Shown piece by piece: positions 24,602 through 34,106 of a stretch of DNA of 64,000 nucleotides. This DNA is from Phytomonas francai (lineage: Eukaryota > Euglenozoa > Kinetoplastea > Trypanosomatida > Trypanosomatidae). Location of the stretch: NCBI GenBank assembly GCA_001766655.1, contig MJCC01000023.1:23923-87922 (forward strand). Direction: 5' to 3'. The translations under genes and the position numbers were made by a program. The notes beneath the pieces were generated by a model. The model did no database searches. It saw only the letters and a program-made list of their open reading frames with translations, and was not told where the DNA came from. The first letter of the stretch is position 1; each line of letters begins with the position of its first letter.

Positions 24602-25818
24602 TTATCCCCCCAAAAAAGAAGGAAAGAGAAAAAGTATTCTCGATCCATTAATCCTTGTATTACTTATTATTTGTAGGGTAGGCTATTTTAGAATAATGAA
24701 AGTATCGAAAAGAACCTATTTTATACGACGTTTTCCTATTTTTTTTTAAAGACAATATACCCATTGTAAATGGGAAAGCATTTTTTTTCAGGGGTTGTTT
24801 GTTATGAGGAATTCGGGGGAAAATATGATGAGTAGAGGATTCTAAACGACCTTAAATATGCATTTTCGTACAAGGATTTAGAGTACTGCATTTTCTTTTA
24901 TTTACTACTGTTTCTGAGGTGATAAGCACTGCATTTTTGCCCCTTTGCAACTTTTGTCAAAGGAGGCCTATCTCTTGCCAACGAAAACATTTATATTCGG
25001 AAATTTTTTATTCTGGGCTCTAGTTCTTAAATACAAATCTTGACAAGCACGCATCGGAAAACGGATATTCGAAATAAGAAGCTTGGTGAGCTAATGTGTG
25101 TCGTTGTGTTAATCATAACTCAAGTGCTTTTTTGTATTAAAAAAAAAGAATAGCTGCCTTTAATGGAGTGAGGGAAAAGACACCCCCCCCCCAAAAAAAA
25201 AAACAACAACAACACGAAGGATATATGAGAGGTATTATCGCAGGTGCGCATATATAAATATCTATTTTTATATGATATTTAAAGAGCTATAGATAAAAAA
25301 ACGTAGCCATTTTTTTGAATATTTCAATTTTATTGTAATCAAAAATTATTCGATAAGAGAGAAATAGGAAACGAATATCGGCCGAGATATCCACCTTACC
25401 TTTACTGCTGTTTCTGGAAATTGTTCACTTTTTCACCTATCTACAACCATATCTAAAATTAGTGTTTATTTTCTCTTAGTGGGGATTACTCCCGCTACCA
25501 TTTCTATACCATGACCAAACAGCTTTATAATGTATAGGCCTTCCAGGAGGAGTGCTTTTCATATGGGCATATTCGCTTACGCGAGTATTCATTTTCTTTA
25601 GCACGGTAGCCCAAGCTTCTTGGCATCCAGAGGAGAAAGAGAGAGAGAGGCATAAAAGTAGCCTTTATGATACTACCCTAGTCGAAGCGGTTTATTAGTA
25701 ATACTAAATACTCTTCTTCTTATTACTTCGTTAACAGAATCTGAAATCCCAACATTTAAACGATTCATTCTGTTAGGAAATGAGCGTATTTGCCGTAAAA
25801 GGATGCTAGCGCTTTCGA

Positions 25819-25837
25819 GGGGTGGGGTGGGGTGGGG
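25819..25837 (+). other. Perfect G-quadruplex motif on the sense strand
   Basis: Four runs of four G separated by single T loops, isolated in an AT-rich spacer. Tetrad stacks with one-base loops are the most stable quadruplex class, so it could fold in nascent RNA or DNA. Confidence 0.85.
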
Positions 25838-26154
25838 ATTCACGTCCCAGAAGTCTCTTCTTCCCTCGCATCCAGAGAAGAATGCAAAGGAGCGTGGCTA
25901 TGCGAAAGTTTGATAAATGGAATGCTTCTGTTGAGCAATTTCCTCCGTAACTTTGCCATTTTGCCGAATATTATGATCGCGATATGTGCAACTCTATAAT
26001 GCTTTTCGTTTCCCGGAGAGTTTTAATTGTCGATATGGTGCTTCCAAGTTCGACCGGGCCAAAACCCAATGCCGGTATTTTTGTTGTTGCAACTTTTAGC
26101 TTACAGGCTTCTCTTATTTACGTTAAGCTCTTGTTTGTTTATTTACACTTTTCC

Positions 26155-26183
26155 CCTCCACCTCTTCTTCCTACCCGTCTTAG
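26155..26183 (+). promoter_or_regulatory. Candidate trans-splice acceptor for the p24 gene
   Basis: A dense pyrimidine tract (26155-26180) ends with TTAG, AG at 26182-26183. The predicted leader is about 220 nt and includes an A-run just before the coding region. Confidence 0.55.
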
Positions 26184-26403
26184 AATTTAGAGCCCAAAAA
26201 CCTTCGAGTGCGAGCACTTTTTTTAAAATACTAACCCACTTTCATACTCGTCCACGCTCCCCCCTTACCACCCGTGAATCAAACAGCGGGAGACCCTCTA
26301 GTCAGCCCCCTCCTCAAACCCGAGTCGCACCGACCATCCGACTCATCCCAAAAAAAAAAAAAAAAGGAACAAACAAGGCGTCGTTTGTGTTTTCTGATTT
26401 TCG

Positions 26404-27009
26404 ATGCGCGCGCGGGGTCTTGTTCTCCTGTGCGGCCTCCTTCTGGCCCTGGCGGGGGCCTCGTCGGCGGCCCTCCAACTCGACCTCGCCCCGCGCGAGC
26501 TCTTCGAGTTCGCCGAGACGATCACGCCGGGGACTTCTTTTGAGTTCATCTTCCGGGCCCTCCACGCCGACCCCCCCGACGTCCGCGTCCTCGACGAGCG
26601 CCGGGAGACGATCCAGGCGTGGGCGGGGGCGCGGGAGGGGCGGCTGCGCTTCGACCCCCGCCCCATCACCCGCACGATCCGAGTCATCTTCGACAACCGG
26701 GCCTCGCTGCTGACGGCCCGCCGGGTTGTCTTTCACTTCCGCGAGAGCCTGCAGGCCGCGCGGGGCTTCGACGGCGCGCAGCTCGACCCCATCGAGGCCG
26801 CCGTCGAGGCCACGGCGCGGACCGTCGACGGCATGTTCGAGCACCAGGTCGCCCTGCGCGCCCAGCAGCGCGAGCACCGCGCGACCATCGCGGCCTCGAA
26901 CCGCCGCCTCCTCCTCTGGGCCGCGGGGCAGGTCCTCACCCTCCTCCTCCTCTCCTTCGCCCAGATCTACTTTCTTAAGCGCTTCCTCGAGCGAAAGACC
27001 TTTATCTGA
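26404..27009 (+). CDS. p24/emp24 family GOLD-domain cargo receptor
   Basis: 201 residues with the full p24 layout. There is a signal peptide (about 1-23, ending SSA), a GOLD beta-domain (about 24-115, LDLAPRELFEFAETITPGTS at its start), a helical coiled-coil stem (about 125-165), one transmembrane helix (about 168-190) and a short basic tail KRFLERKTFI. p24 proteins cycle between ER and Golgi, help form COPI/COPII vesicles and select cargo. The tail ends in an aromatic/aliphatic pair and contains basic residues, compatible with coat binding, but lacks a classic terminal KKxx. There is no cysteine in the luminal domain, where most p24 proteins have a disulphide pair. Codons are extremely GC-rich, unlike the flanks. 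The family call is confident; the subfamily is not. Confidence 0.82.
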   Translation: MRARGLVLLCGLLLALAGASSAALQLDLAPRELFEFAETITPGTSFEFIFRALHADPPDVRVLDERRETIQAWAGAREGRLRFDPRPITRTIRVIFDNRASLLTARRVVFHFRESLQAARGFDGAQLDPIEAAVEATARTVDGMFEHQVALRAQQREHRATIAASNRRLLLWAAGQVLTLLLLSFAQIYFLKRFLERKTFI

Positions 27010-27657
27010 GCCCGAGAGAGAGGGCGGGGGGTTGCGGGCACCCCGTACGCACAAGGAAGACGCCTCGGCGGGCGCCATGCGTGCGCGGATTGTTCGGGGA
27101 TGCACAGGTTTTATGTTTATAATTGTCGAAAAAAAGGACAAGGAGGCATCGGTGTGTGTGTGTGTGTGTGTGTGTGGAGAAGTGGAAATGCGTTTCGGTG
27201 TACCTCTATTCCAATTAATATTTATATTAGCAAATAAATCGTTATTCAATTCCTGTATTATTATTGTTGTTGTTATTGTTAGTAGCTGAATACCAGTGGT
27301 AATGATTTTCATGTTGCAGCTATTAATGGGTCCTTTTTTATTATTTTCAAAACATCTTTTGACAATTTTCACAGACTTTTACAGACTGGTATGATCGAGT
27401 TGATCCTTTTGCCAAAATTCTCTACCCCTTTGGGTTCCCGAGAAAACAGGATTTCGGTGCTCCTTTATGGTTAGGTACAATATGCCCATGGCACCGTTTT
27501 ACTTTAGACTTTTTAGCCTGTCATGATGGGGGTTTGACGGATTGGCTGCATGGAGACTGCCAAGGCCTACTTCTGAGGTGTGTGTGTGTGGGGGACCTAC
27601 GTGCGGAGGTTTGGGGCTCGCTTCTGAAAGCTTTTAATTATCCGATCAAACCAAGTA
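27010..27657. other. Intergenic spacer with TG microsatellites
   Basis: (TG)n at about 27152-27178 and a shorter one near 27580. Otherwise AT-rich with no gene seen. Confidence 0.7.
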
Positions 27658-28384
27658 ATGGTGCTAATGCGCTGTGATTTACAGCCAACCAATCCTCATG
27701 AGGGGATGCAGGGATCAACTGTCAGGAGTGGTTTAAACCCCGCCTCGACTACCGCCGATTTGTCGCCTCCTTTGCAATTCCACGACGATGAGGCAGGAGA
27801 TTTCTTTGAAAAAACTGCCAGTTTAGTAGTTCAAGATTCCTTACGACAGGCTGGTTGCCGTGCTCTAAACCTCTCCTTGGAAACGGAACCAGCAAAATTG
27901 GAGGCGCTGGAAGTTGACGACGCGCCAGGACACGCAGGCTGGACGAATTTGGGCCCTCCGAGGGATGCTCCTGTTCGAATGAAAGCGGTACGCCGCGTGT
28001 GGGATACCGGCCAATGAAGCGGCGGGCCTCCAAGCCGTTCGGGGGCTGCACGTCTGTCGATCACCCAACGAAGTGCCCATGGCGGATGCCGTGCGCGCGT
28101 TGGTTTTACAGGCAAATGCGCGGGGTGTTGGTCGGAGTTCGGGTAGACATTTTACCAGCCCCAACGTCGTGAACTCCGGCGAGGAGGACGATCGATACGA
28201 CCTTTTAAGGATGGGGCCATGCGGCGATGGCAAGCTTACCATGCGCACTGCCGAGGATACGCGGGCGTCTATTTATCATCCCGCATGGCGCTTGGTGAAA
28301 GGAATACGACACAGACACACAAAAAAGGATTTAAAGAGAAGGGAATATTCCAGCAACATCAGGGTTTGCATACACGTAATGTGA
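27658..28384 (+). pseudogene. Probable broken protein gene of unknown family (two frames)
   Basis: From the ATG at 27658 one frame runs to a stop at 28017 (119 codons). A second frame is open from 27983 to 28384. Both halves have balanced, protein-like composition (for example FHDDEAGDFFEKTASLVV, then MADAVRALVLQANARGVG), unlike random frames in the surrounding AT-rich spacer. The frames overlap only within 27983-28017, so a single-base change would join them into about 240 residues. There is no homopolymer in the overlap, which makes a sequencing slip less likely than in the LRR gene and a true pseudogene more likely. No domain is recognised. It could instead be two chance frames. Confidence 0.4.
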
Positions 28385-28904
28385 GCTTGTACAACATAGG
28401 TGAACTGGAGGGAGGTGTTTTTAAAAATATGCGGTAAATATACTTATATAAATAAATGGATGTAATATTTTCATTATTTTGCTACACTGCATAGATTTTC
28501 CAACTTTAATTATACATGTAAAGCTCCTTCATACAGCTGGGATCCAGCGCGAGCGAGGAAAAGGAAATGAGGTGAGCGTGAGAAGCTTGGTATAGAGCTT
28601 TTAAATAAAATGCCTTTGGTGATTGATATTCTCATTCCTAATTCATTATTTTTTTTTGATACCGTATTGATTCTGCATAATCGAAGCATCAATGCTGAAA
28701 CACGATGAAATGCTCGGTTTACGTAGTTGTATACAAATGAATTCCGTTTTCTTCGGCTGAGGCAACTTTTTCCCCTCAGAATGGAGCTCCTGTAGCGGCC
28801 CAACCTATCCCATTTTCCAACCCCCCCTTTTTTTTTTAAGCCACTAAAAGCAAATTAACGAGTTTCCACACAATAACAGTATTCATATTTATCCAGGACT
28901 AAAT
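28385..28904. other. Intergenic spacer upstream of biotin-protein ligase
   Basis: AT-rich with no gene. The strongest element is the pyrimidine tract and AG near 28840. Confidence 0.6.
28821..28840 (+). promoter_or_regulatory. Candidate trans-splice acceptor for biotin-protein ligase
   Basis: A C-run followed by a T-run (28821-28837), then AAG with AG at 28839-28840. The predicted leader is 64 nt. Confidence 0.6.
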
Positions 28905-29657
28905 ATGGAGAAGATTGAGCCTTGTATCGAGTTTCTCGGTGAGGTTACCACCACAATGGAGGTAGTCAAGGAGCGATTCGAAAGCTACGCCGGCAAGCCC
29001 TTTGGCATCGTTGCGGAATCTCAACGCACGGGTCGTGGAACGTCTGGGCGCGTGTGGATTTCCCCGAAAGGCAACCTTTACTTCAGCCTCTGCATCCCAC
29101 AGAACAATCCGAGATATCTCCGCGATGATTTAATAGCGGTGTTGCCTCTGGTCTGCGGTATCGCATCCCGAAGGGCAATCCTGGCGCTTCTGCCAGGACT
29201 GCCCCCAGATCGCATCGGGACTAAGTGGCCAAACGACATTATTTATGACCATAAAAAGCTCGGCGGGGCGATAGTGGAGAGCTCGGAGGGTTACTATGTC
29301 ATCGGGATCGCCGTCAATGTGGAGGTATTCCCAACAGTCGTGGATGGAGGACGCGAGGCAACCTCCCTGAAGCTCCTGGCAGGGGATTTAAACGTCCCGA
29401 TGACTACTCCAGAGGAGCTGGCAAAAATGATCTGGGTACATTTGTTCGAGATCCTCACGGATTCGTCGATGACTCGCCAAAAGGTGGTAGGGGAGTTTGA
29501 CAAAATTATGGATCGAAGCCTGAAGCTCCACAAGCGCATTCCCGATGGGCGGAACGAGGAGGAGCTGACGGCGGTCTCCCTCAATGAATGGGGCCATCTC
29601 AGGGTTCGCCATGCCGACGGAACTGAAGAGGAACTTTTCGCAGATTATTTATTTTAA
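28905..29657 (+). CDS. Biotin-protein ligase (holocarboxylase synthetase)
   Basis: 250 residues. Signature motifs are intact. The ATP/biotin-binding loop QRTGRGTSGRVW (residues 40-51) corresponds to the GRGRxGRxW loop. KWPNDI is at 107-112, followed by the lysine-containing KLGGAIVES at about 118-126 and GIAVNVE. A C-terminal beta-rich BPL_C segment ends the protein. The enzyme makes biotinyl-AMP and transfers biotin to carboxylase carrier lysines, for example acetyl-CoA carboxylase. It lacks the N-terminal DNA-binding domain of bacterial BirA and the long N-terminal extension of animal enzymes, so it is a minimal catalytic version. There is no obvious targeting peptide, so cytosolic is the default. 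The start ATG is the first after the acceptor. Confidence 0.93.
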   Translation: MEKIEPCIEFLGEVTTTMEVVKERFESYAGKPFGIVAESQRTGRGTSGRVWISPKGNLYFSLCIPQNNPRYLRDDLIAVLPLVCGIASRRAILALLPGLPPDRIGTKWPNDIIYDHKKLGGAIVESSEGYYVIGIAVNVEVFPTVVDGGREATSLKLLAGDLNVPMTTPEELAKMIWVHLFEILTDSSMTRQKVVGEFDKIMDRSLKLHKRIPDGRNEEELTAVSLNEWGHLRVRHADGTEEELFADYLF

Positions 29658-30113
29658 TGATCTAAATTATGAAGGAGAAAAGAGGGAAATTGGGCTGATA
29701 AAATCAGCATCTACTTTTTTAAAAATTATTTTAAATACTTTTCTCGACATGTACGAGCAGTATAAAGTATTTTCGAAAAGGGATTAAACACCCGATTTAA
29801 ACCCGCTAAAAAGTGAAAGGGAAAAACAACAACATCGAATTTGTTCTTCTACATGTTGATTCGATTTACGATTATACATATTTCTATATGCCAACATCTG
29901 TTTTTTGTTTTTTTTTTGGCATATGCGCGTAACTATCCCCAGATGCGGCTATGCTGTAGCTGCACATCCTTTCTTTATATATGGCAGCTCCCTACTGTTG
30001 CCATCACCCGTTGGGACCTTGTGTCACGGAAAACCAGCCCCTACACGAGGTGTGCGTGTTTCATCGTCACAGTTTCGAATCCTCTTTCCTTTACCATTTT
30101 TTTTCTTTTTTTT

Positions 30114-30158
<45 letters not shown>

Positions 30159-30253
30159 ACAATTCGCGTGAATCGGATAGCAACTGCTGCATAGAAAGGA
30201 ACGCGGGACGCTTTCCCCCCTCCCCCTGATCCAGGTTTCAGACAAACAATAGG
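29658..30253. other. Intergenic spacer with pyrimidine tract and TG microsatellite
   Basis: AT-rich at first, then a pyrimidine tract (about 30082-30118) running into (TG)n at 30119-30152. The first AG after it is at 30179-30180, which would give a 73-nt leader for the SET gene. No gene is seen. Confidence 0.6.
30119..30152 (+). repeat. (TG)n microsatellite
   Basis: About sixteen TG units sit between a polypyrimidine tract and the likely acceptor AG of the SET gene. Confidence 0.95.
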
Positions 30254-32332
30254 ATGCTCTCGATGAGGTTCTTTGACAGGTCTTTTCTAGGCCTACGACT
30301 CCTTCGGGGCGGCACCGTGCGGGCGAGCGTGGCGCCGCTTCGCACGCGGACTACGCGCTCGCCCGGCGGCACCCACGACGCGGCCTACTACCGGCGCTCC
30401 CACTTCCGTGCGAGGCGGCGGGCCCGCCCGCTGGCCTTCACCGACGACGACCCAGAACGCGCAGGGGCGGCGGCGGGGATGAAAGGCGCCGAGCGGGGCC
30501 GCGGTAAGGCGCTCGCGCTCGCCCGCCCCATCGCAAAGGCGGCGCTGCCGAAGCCGCCGCGGCGGTCGAAGTTCTCCTTTTTACGCTCTCCCACGGAGCA
30601 CCTCGCGCGGGATTATTTCCTCCACGCCGAGGTCCCAAACAGCGCGCCGAAGCCGCTTCTTCCGATGTGGGCCTCGAGCCTGACCTCGCCCGCGCTCGGC
30701 CGGCAGCGGCTGGTCGTGGATAATTGGATCTCGCAGGACGGGATGGGCAGGCTTTCGGCGGGCGCCGTCGACGACTTTCTCGCCTGGATCCTCCGCGAGG
30801 AGGCGGACGGGGGCGTCTTGCCGAAGGACCACATTCTCCGCACTCAGCTCCGCGAGAACGTGGAACTTCACCTTCGCACGGCCTACCGGCGGGGGGTGTA
30901 CGCGAGACGGGATTTCCTCCCGAACGAGGTGATCCTTTCCATCCCCCTCACCACCGCGCGCTCCACAGAAGAAGATGAAGAAGGAAAGGCCCCATCCTGC
31001 GCGCGAGCGGAAACGACCGGCGCGGCAGGCGAGCGTTCGAACGCGGATGAGGCTGGCCAGCTTGAAAAGCCGTGGAGGGGCGGTAGTTTAGCACTCAATT
31101 TGGAGACCTTGCGCGCGCACTCCGTCGCGGCGCGGCGGCGTGGGGTGCTGCCATACAATGTTGTGCACGATGTCCTCTCTATACGCCGTTCCCCCTCCTT
31201 TGATCCCATCCCCCATCGGCTTTTTATTGAGCAGGTTCACCTCGCCTTGTATTTGGCCTGTGAGAAGGCCGAGGGAGCGGGAAGCCCGCTCTACGATTAT
31301 TTCCGACTACTAGACGATAGCGAGTCCGTGCACTTTGACGATGATCGCATCCGCGAGCTCCACCTCGGCGTGCTCGATCCGCTCACGCACCTCGAGTACA
31401 CCGACCACTGCAATCGCTTTACGCATTCCCTCCGTGAGCTGCATAGGGCGTGGTGGAAGGACTACCAGGAAAGCGGTCTGGCGGAGGGGAGGGGGGCGGC
31501 AGACAGGGCTCTCGAAGCGGAGCCGGCTTTGCCAGGGTTCAGCTCCCCGGTCGCCGTCTTAGCGAAGGATTCGACCGTGAACGTCCCTCCCCGCTTCCCG
31601 CTCGAGGCGTGGGCCAACGGGGAGGGAAAGGGAAAGGGGGAGGGGGAAAGGGCGGGCAAGGAGGCGCCGTCCCTGTCAAAATCCCCGCCGTCGTCGTCGT
31701 CTTCCCAGGTATCGCGGCTGCCCCCGCCGTCGTTGGCGGACATCCTGTGGGCCTTTCGCGTGGTTCTCTCCCGGCAGCGCGCGCTGCCCCTGCGCGGGGG
31801 GCCGCCGGCGGGGGAGGCCCCCGCGGAGGGCAGGGGGGAGGCCGACGGCGCGCCGCCGCTCGGCCGCTTCGCGCGCGCGGTGATGGCGGGGAAGTGGGGG
31901 TTTTACCGCCATTTCCTGCGCGCCCTCGACGACGAGCCCGCGCGGGCCCCCGCGGACGACCCCACCGCCGCGCCGACGGTGGTCCCGCTCCTGGACCTTC
32001 TCCAGCACGCCCCGGGCGGCCACGCGAACGCGGCCTTTTCGCTCGAAGTCCTCCCGTGCGATCGCGGCGAGCCCGGCGCGGCCCCGGCGGGTTCGGGGGC
32101 GCGAGAGAAAGCCGCCATCCCCCATGTCGTCGTGCGCGCGAGGCAGGGCATCGAGGCCCTCGACGAGCTCACCGTTCTCTTCCCGAGGTGCTACTCGGTG
32201 GCCTACACGCTCTTCCGCTTCGGGTTTCTCCCGCTGCGCTCACGCGAGGAGGATGCGGCTGCGGGGCTCGCTCTGAATGGCGTGCGCGGTGAAAAGGGCG
32301 AAGAAAACGAACGTGGGCGCGAACACACATGA
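30254..32332 (+). CDS. SET-domain protein, probable lysine methyltransferase of SETD3/SETD6 class
   Basis: 692 residues. The N terminus (about 1-70) is Arg-rich and starts with hydrophobic/basic residues (MLSMRFFDRSFLGLRLL), suggesting mitochondrial import. A split SET fold follows: an N-terminal part around 205-240 (RRGVYARRDFLPNEVILSIP), a helical insert (about 290-400), low-complexity Gly/Glu/Ser linkers, and a C-terminal part from about 576 (VPLLDLLQHAPGGHANAAF, then LDELTVLFPRC and LFRFGFLP). This order is that of the RuBisCO-methyltransferase/SETD3 class, which methylates non-histone proteins. The usual NH of the cofactor-binding DLxNH motif reads QH here. Very GC-rich. The target protein is unknown; catalytic competence is uncertain. 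Confidence 0.75.
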   Translation: MLSMRFFDRSFLGLRLLRGGTVRASVAPLRTRTTRSPGGTHDAAYYRRSHFRARRRARPLAFTDDDPERAGAAAGMKGAERGRGKALALARPIAKAALPKPPRRSKFSFLRSPTEHLARDYFLHAEVPNSAPKPLLPMWASSLTSPALGRQRLVVDNWISQDGMGRLSAGAVDDFLAWILREEADGGVLPKDHILRTQLRENVELHLRTAYRRGVYARRDFLPNEVILSIPLTTARSTEEDEEGKAPSCARAETTGAAGERSNADEAGQLEKPWRGGSLALNLETLRAHSVAARRRGVLPYNVVHDVLSIRRSPSFDPIPHRLFIEQVHLALYLACEKAEGAGSPLYDYFRLLDDSESVHFDDDRIRELHLGVLDPLTHLEYTDHCNRFTHSLRELHRAWWKDYQESGLAEGRGAADRALEAEPALPGFSSPVAVLAKDSTVNVPPRFPLEAWANGEGKGKGEGERAGKEAPSLSKSPPSSSSSQVSRLPPPSLADILWAFRVVLSRQRALPLRGGPPAGEAPAEGRGEADGAPPLGRFARAVMAGKWGFYRHFLRALDDEPARAPADDPTAAPTVVPLLDLLQHAPGGHANAAFSLEVLPCDRGEPGAAPAGSGAREKAAIPHVVVRARQGIEALDELTVLFPRCYSVAYTLFRFGFLPLRSREEDAAAGLALNGVRGEKGEENERGREHT

Positions 32333-34106
32333 AAAGACGCACCCAAAGGATATCCAGAACCCCGCTGCCGCCCCTCCGAAAAAAAAAAAATGGGAAAGAG
32401 AGACAACTAAAACGAATCGGAATGTTACCTTTGGGCGAGAAGGGTTCCGTGATATGACATGGGTTAGGGGGGAAAAGGGATTTTAGAACTTGTGTGTGGG
32501 TAGCCCCTAGCAGTCGGGTTCGCCTTGATTTACTTCTTTATGATTAGCGAGTTGCGTTCTGAGTCTGTTTTGGAGGGGAGCGGGGGGAAATGAGATTGTG
32601 ATATGCAAGATATTATACATGTAAAATTTGTGTTTGGTTTCATTGCACTATGTTCATGGTTTGCATCTCTTATATGTTTGGCTTCTTTTATCCTCAATTC
32701 TATTCTAGTTTCTTTGTTTGTACCTTTATTGCATAGGATTTATTCTATAGTAATAACACATTGAAAGTGCGCACAGTTTTCCATAAATATTTCTAATTTA
32801 CTATTTTCTCTTGTTTTCTTGTATATATAATAAATATACAAGTCTATTTATCATTCCTTTTTTTTTGTTTTTATTTTTTTTCTTTCTTTCATTTTAATAG
32901 TATTAAATCGAACTCTTTTCAAGTTCTGTGAGTGAAGTTCAAAACCAAAATATAAAGAATAATACGACTTCAACTACTTCCTGATATTTTTAATCTATCC
33001 ACCATTCGTTATTGCTCACACTTAGGGAGATACATTGTAGACTCTGGAAAGATTAGTAATTTCTTATTTGAAGTATACAACGATAAAGGTGAGATTGTTT
33101 TTTTTTTCCCCTTTACTAGGTGACGAGAACATTATTCTCGTTAGCTTTTCGCATTTTTTTCCACTATATATACTTTCGAGTAGTATTTAGCACAACGTAT
33201 TCATAAACACCTAGTTACTTTTATATATCCACAAAACAGGTGAGAACCCACAGAGATTCATTCTTGAATTTTTGAAATTGTCAATTCTGAACGATACATA
33301 TAAACACGTTTTTCTCACTTTAACATATTTTTTCTAGTGTTCATATAAAAGGGCTTGTAGAAGAGTTTTGTGCCAAATTTTTTTCTTTTAGTACACATAT
33401 ACTAATCTACTAGAGGAAACGCGGTGTAGAAAAGCGAATTCTAGGAGGTAAATTACCAAATCTTTTCGAGTATTATTATAGCAGCTTGTTTTCATACCCA
33501 TATATAAATATATATACATATCACAGTAGCTTAACATTTTAGAATCGCCCTTCTGAATTTGAAGCTTCACTTTATTCACTTCCCATTTAGCTGAATTGTA
33601 AAGACAAGGTACCCAAAAGACTAAACCCAGTGATATATTTAGTCTTTGCATATTCACAAGAATAAATTATTATTCTATCGAGAATACATTATTGAGATTC
33701 CATAGGAGGTATCACATTTATTTATTTAAGAACTATATAGGAGCATACGTCTATTAATAGAGGAGGTGTAACTTTATAAAATTCAAAAACATTATTTTAT
33801 TGCTTTTACCGATCGTTGTAGTCAATCGAAGAAGAAGAGGATCTGATAGCGAAAGAGTTTAGGTTTTCAAAAGCTGTAGAATTTGCTTTTTTTTTCAATT
33901 GGGGAAGGAATAAATTAAAGCAGCGAAAAAGTGTCATAAACAAGTAGGTTACTTGGTCACCAAAAAATTGTATACCTATAATATATCCACATAAGCTATC
34001 CAATCTTTCACAAATAATTTTTTTCCACGCACGCACATTCCATCTTCACGGCTTAGACCTTTCCGTGTCGAAACAAGATCACAGACAACCCCCCCCAAAG
34101 GTGAAT
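32333..34106. other. Long AT-rich intergenic spacer
   Basis: No gene-like frame. T-rich tracts near 32860-32900 and 33098-33112. A pyrimidine-rich stretch before TAG at 34054-34056 may be the acceptor for the RRM gene, with a leader of about 50 nt. Confidence 0.6.

Larger units (their letters stand above)
24602..26403. other. Long AT-rich intergenic spacer with homopolymers and a G-quadruplex motif
   Basis: No credible gene. Contains a C-run/A-run/CAA tract at about 25183-25215, a short GA run near 25635, a perfect four-run G motif at 25819-25837, and the acceptor region of the p24 gene near 26183. A + frame at 26027-26713 overlaps the p24 start and is a frame shadow. Confidence 0.65.
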
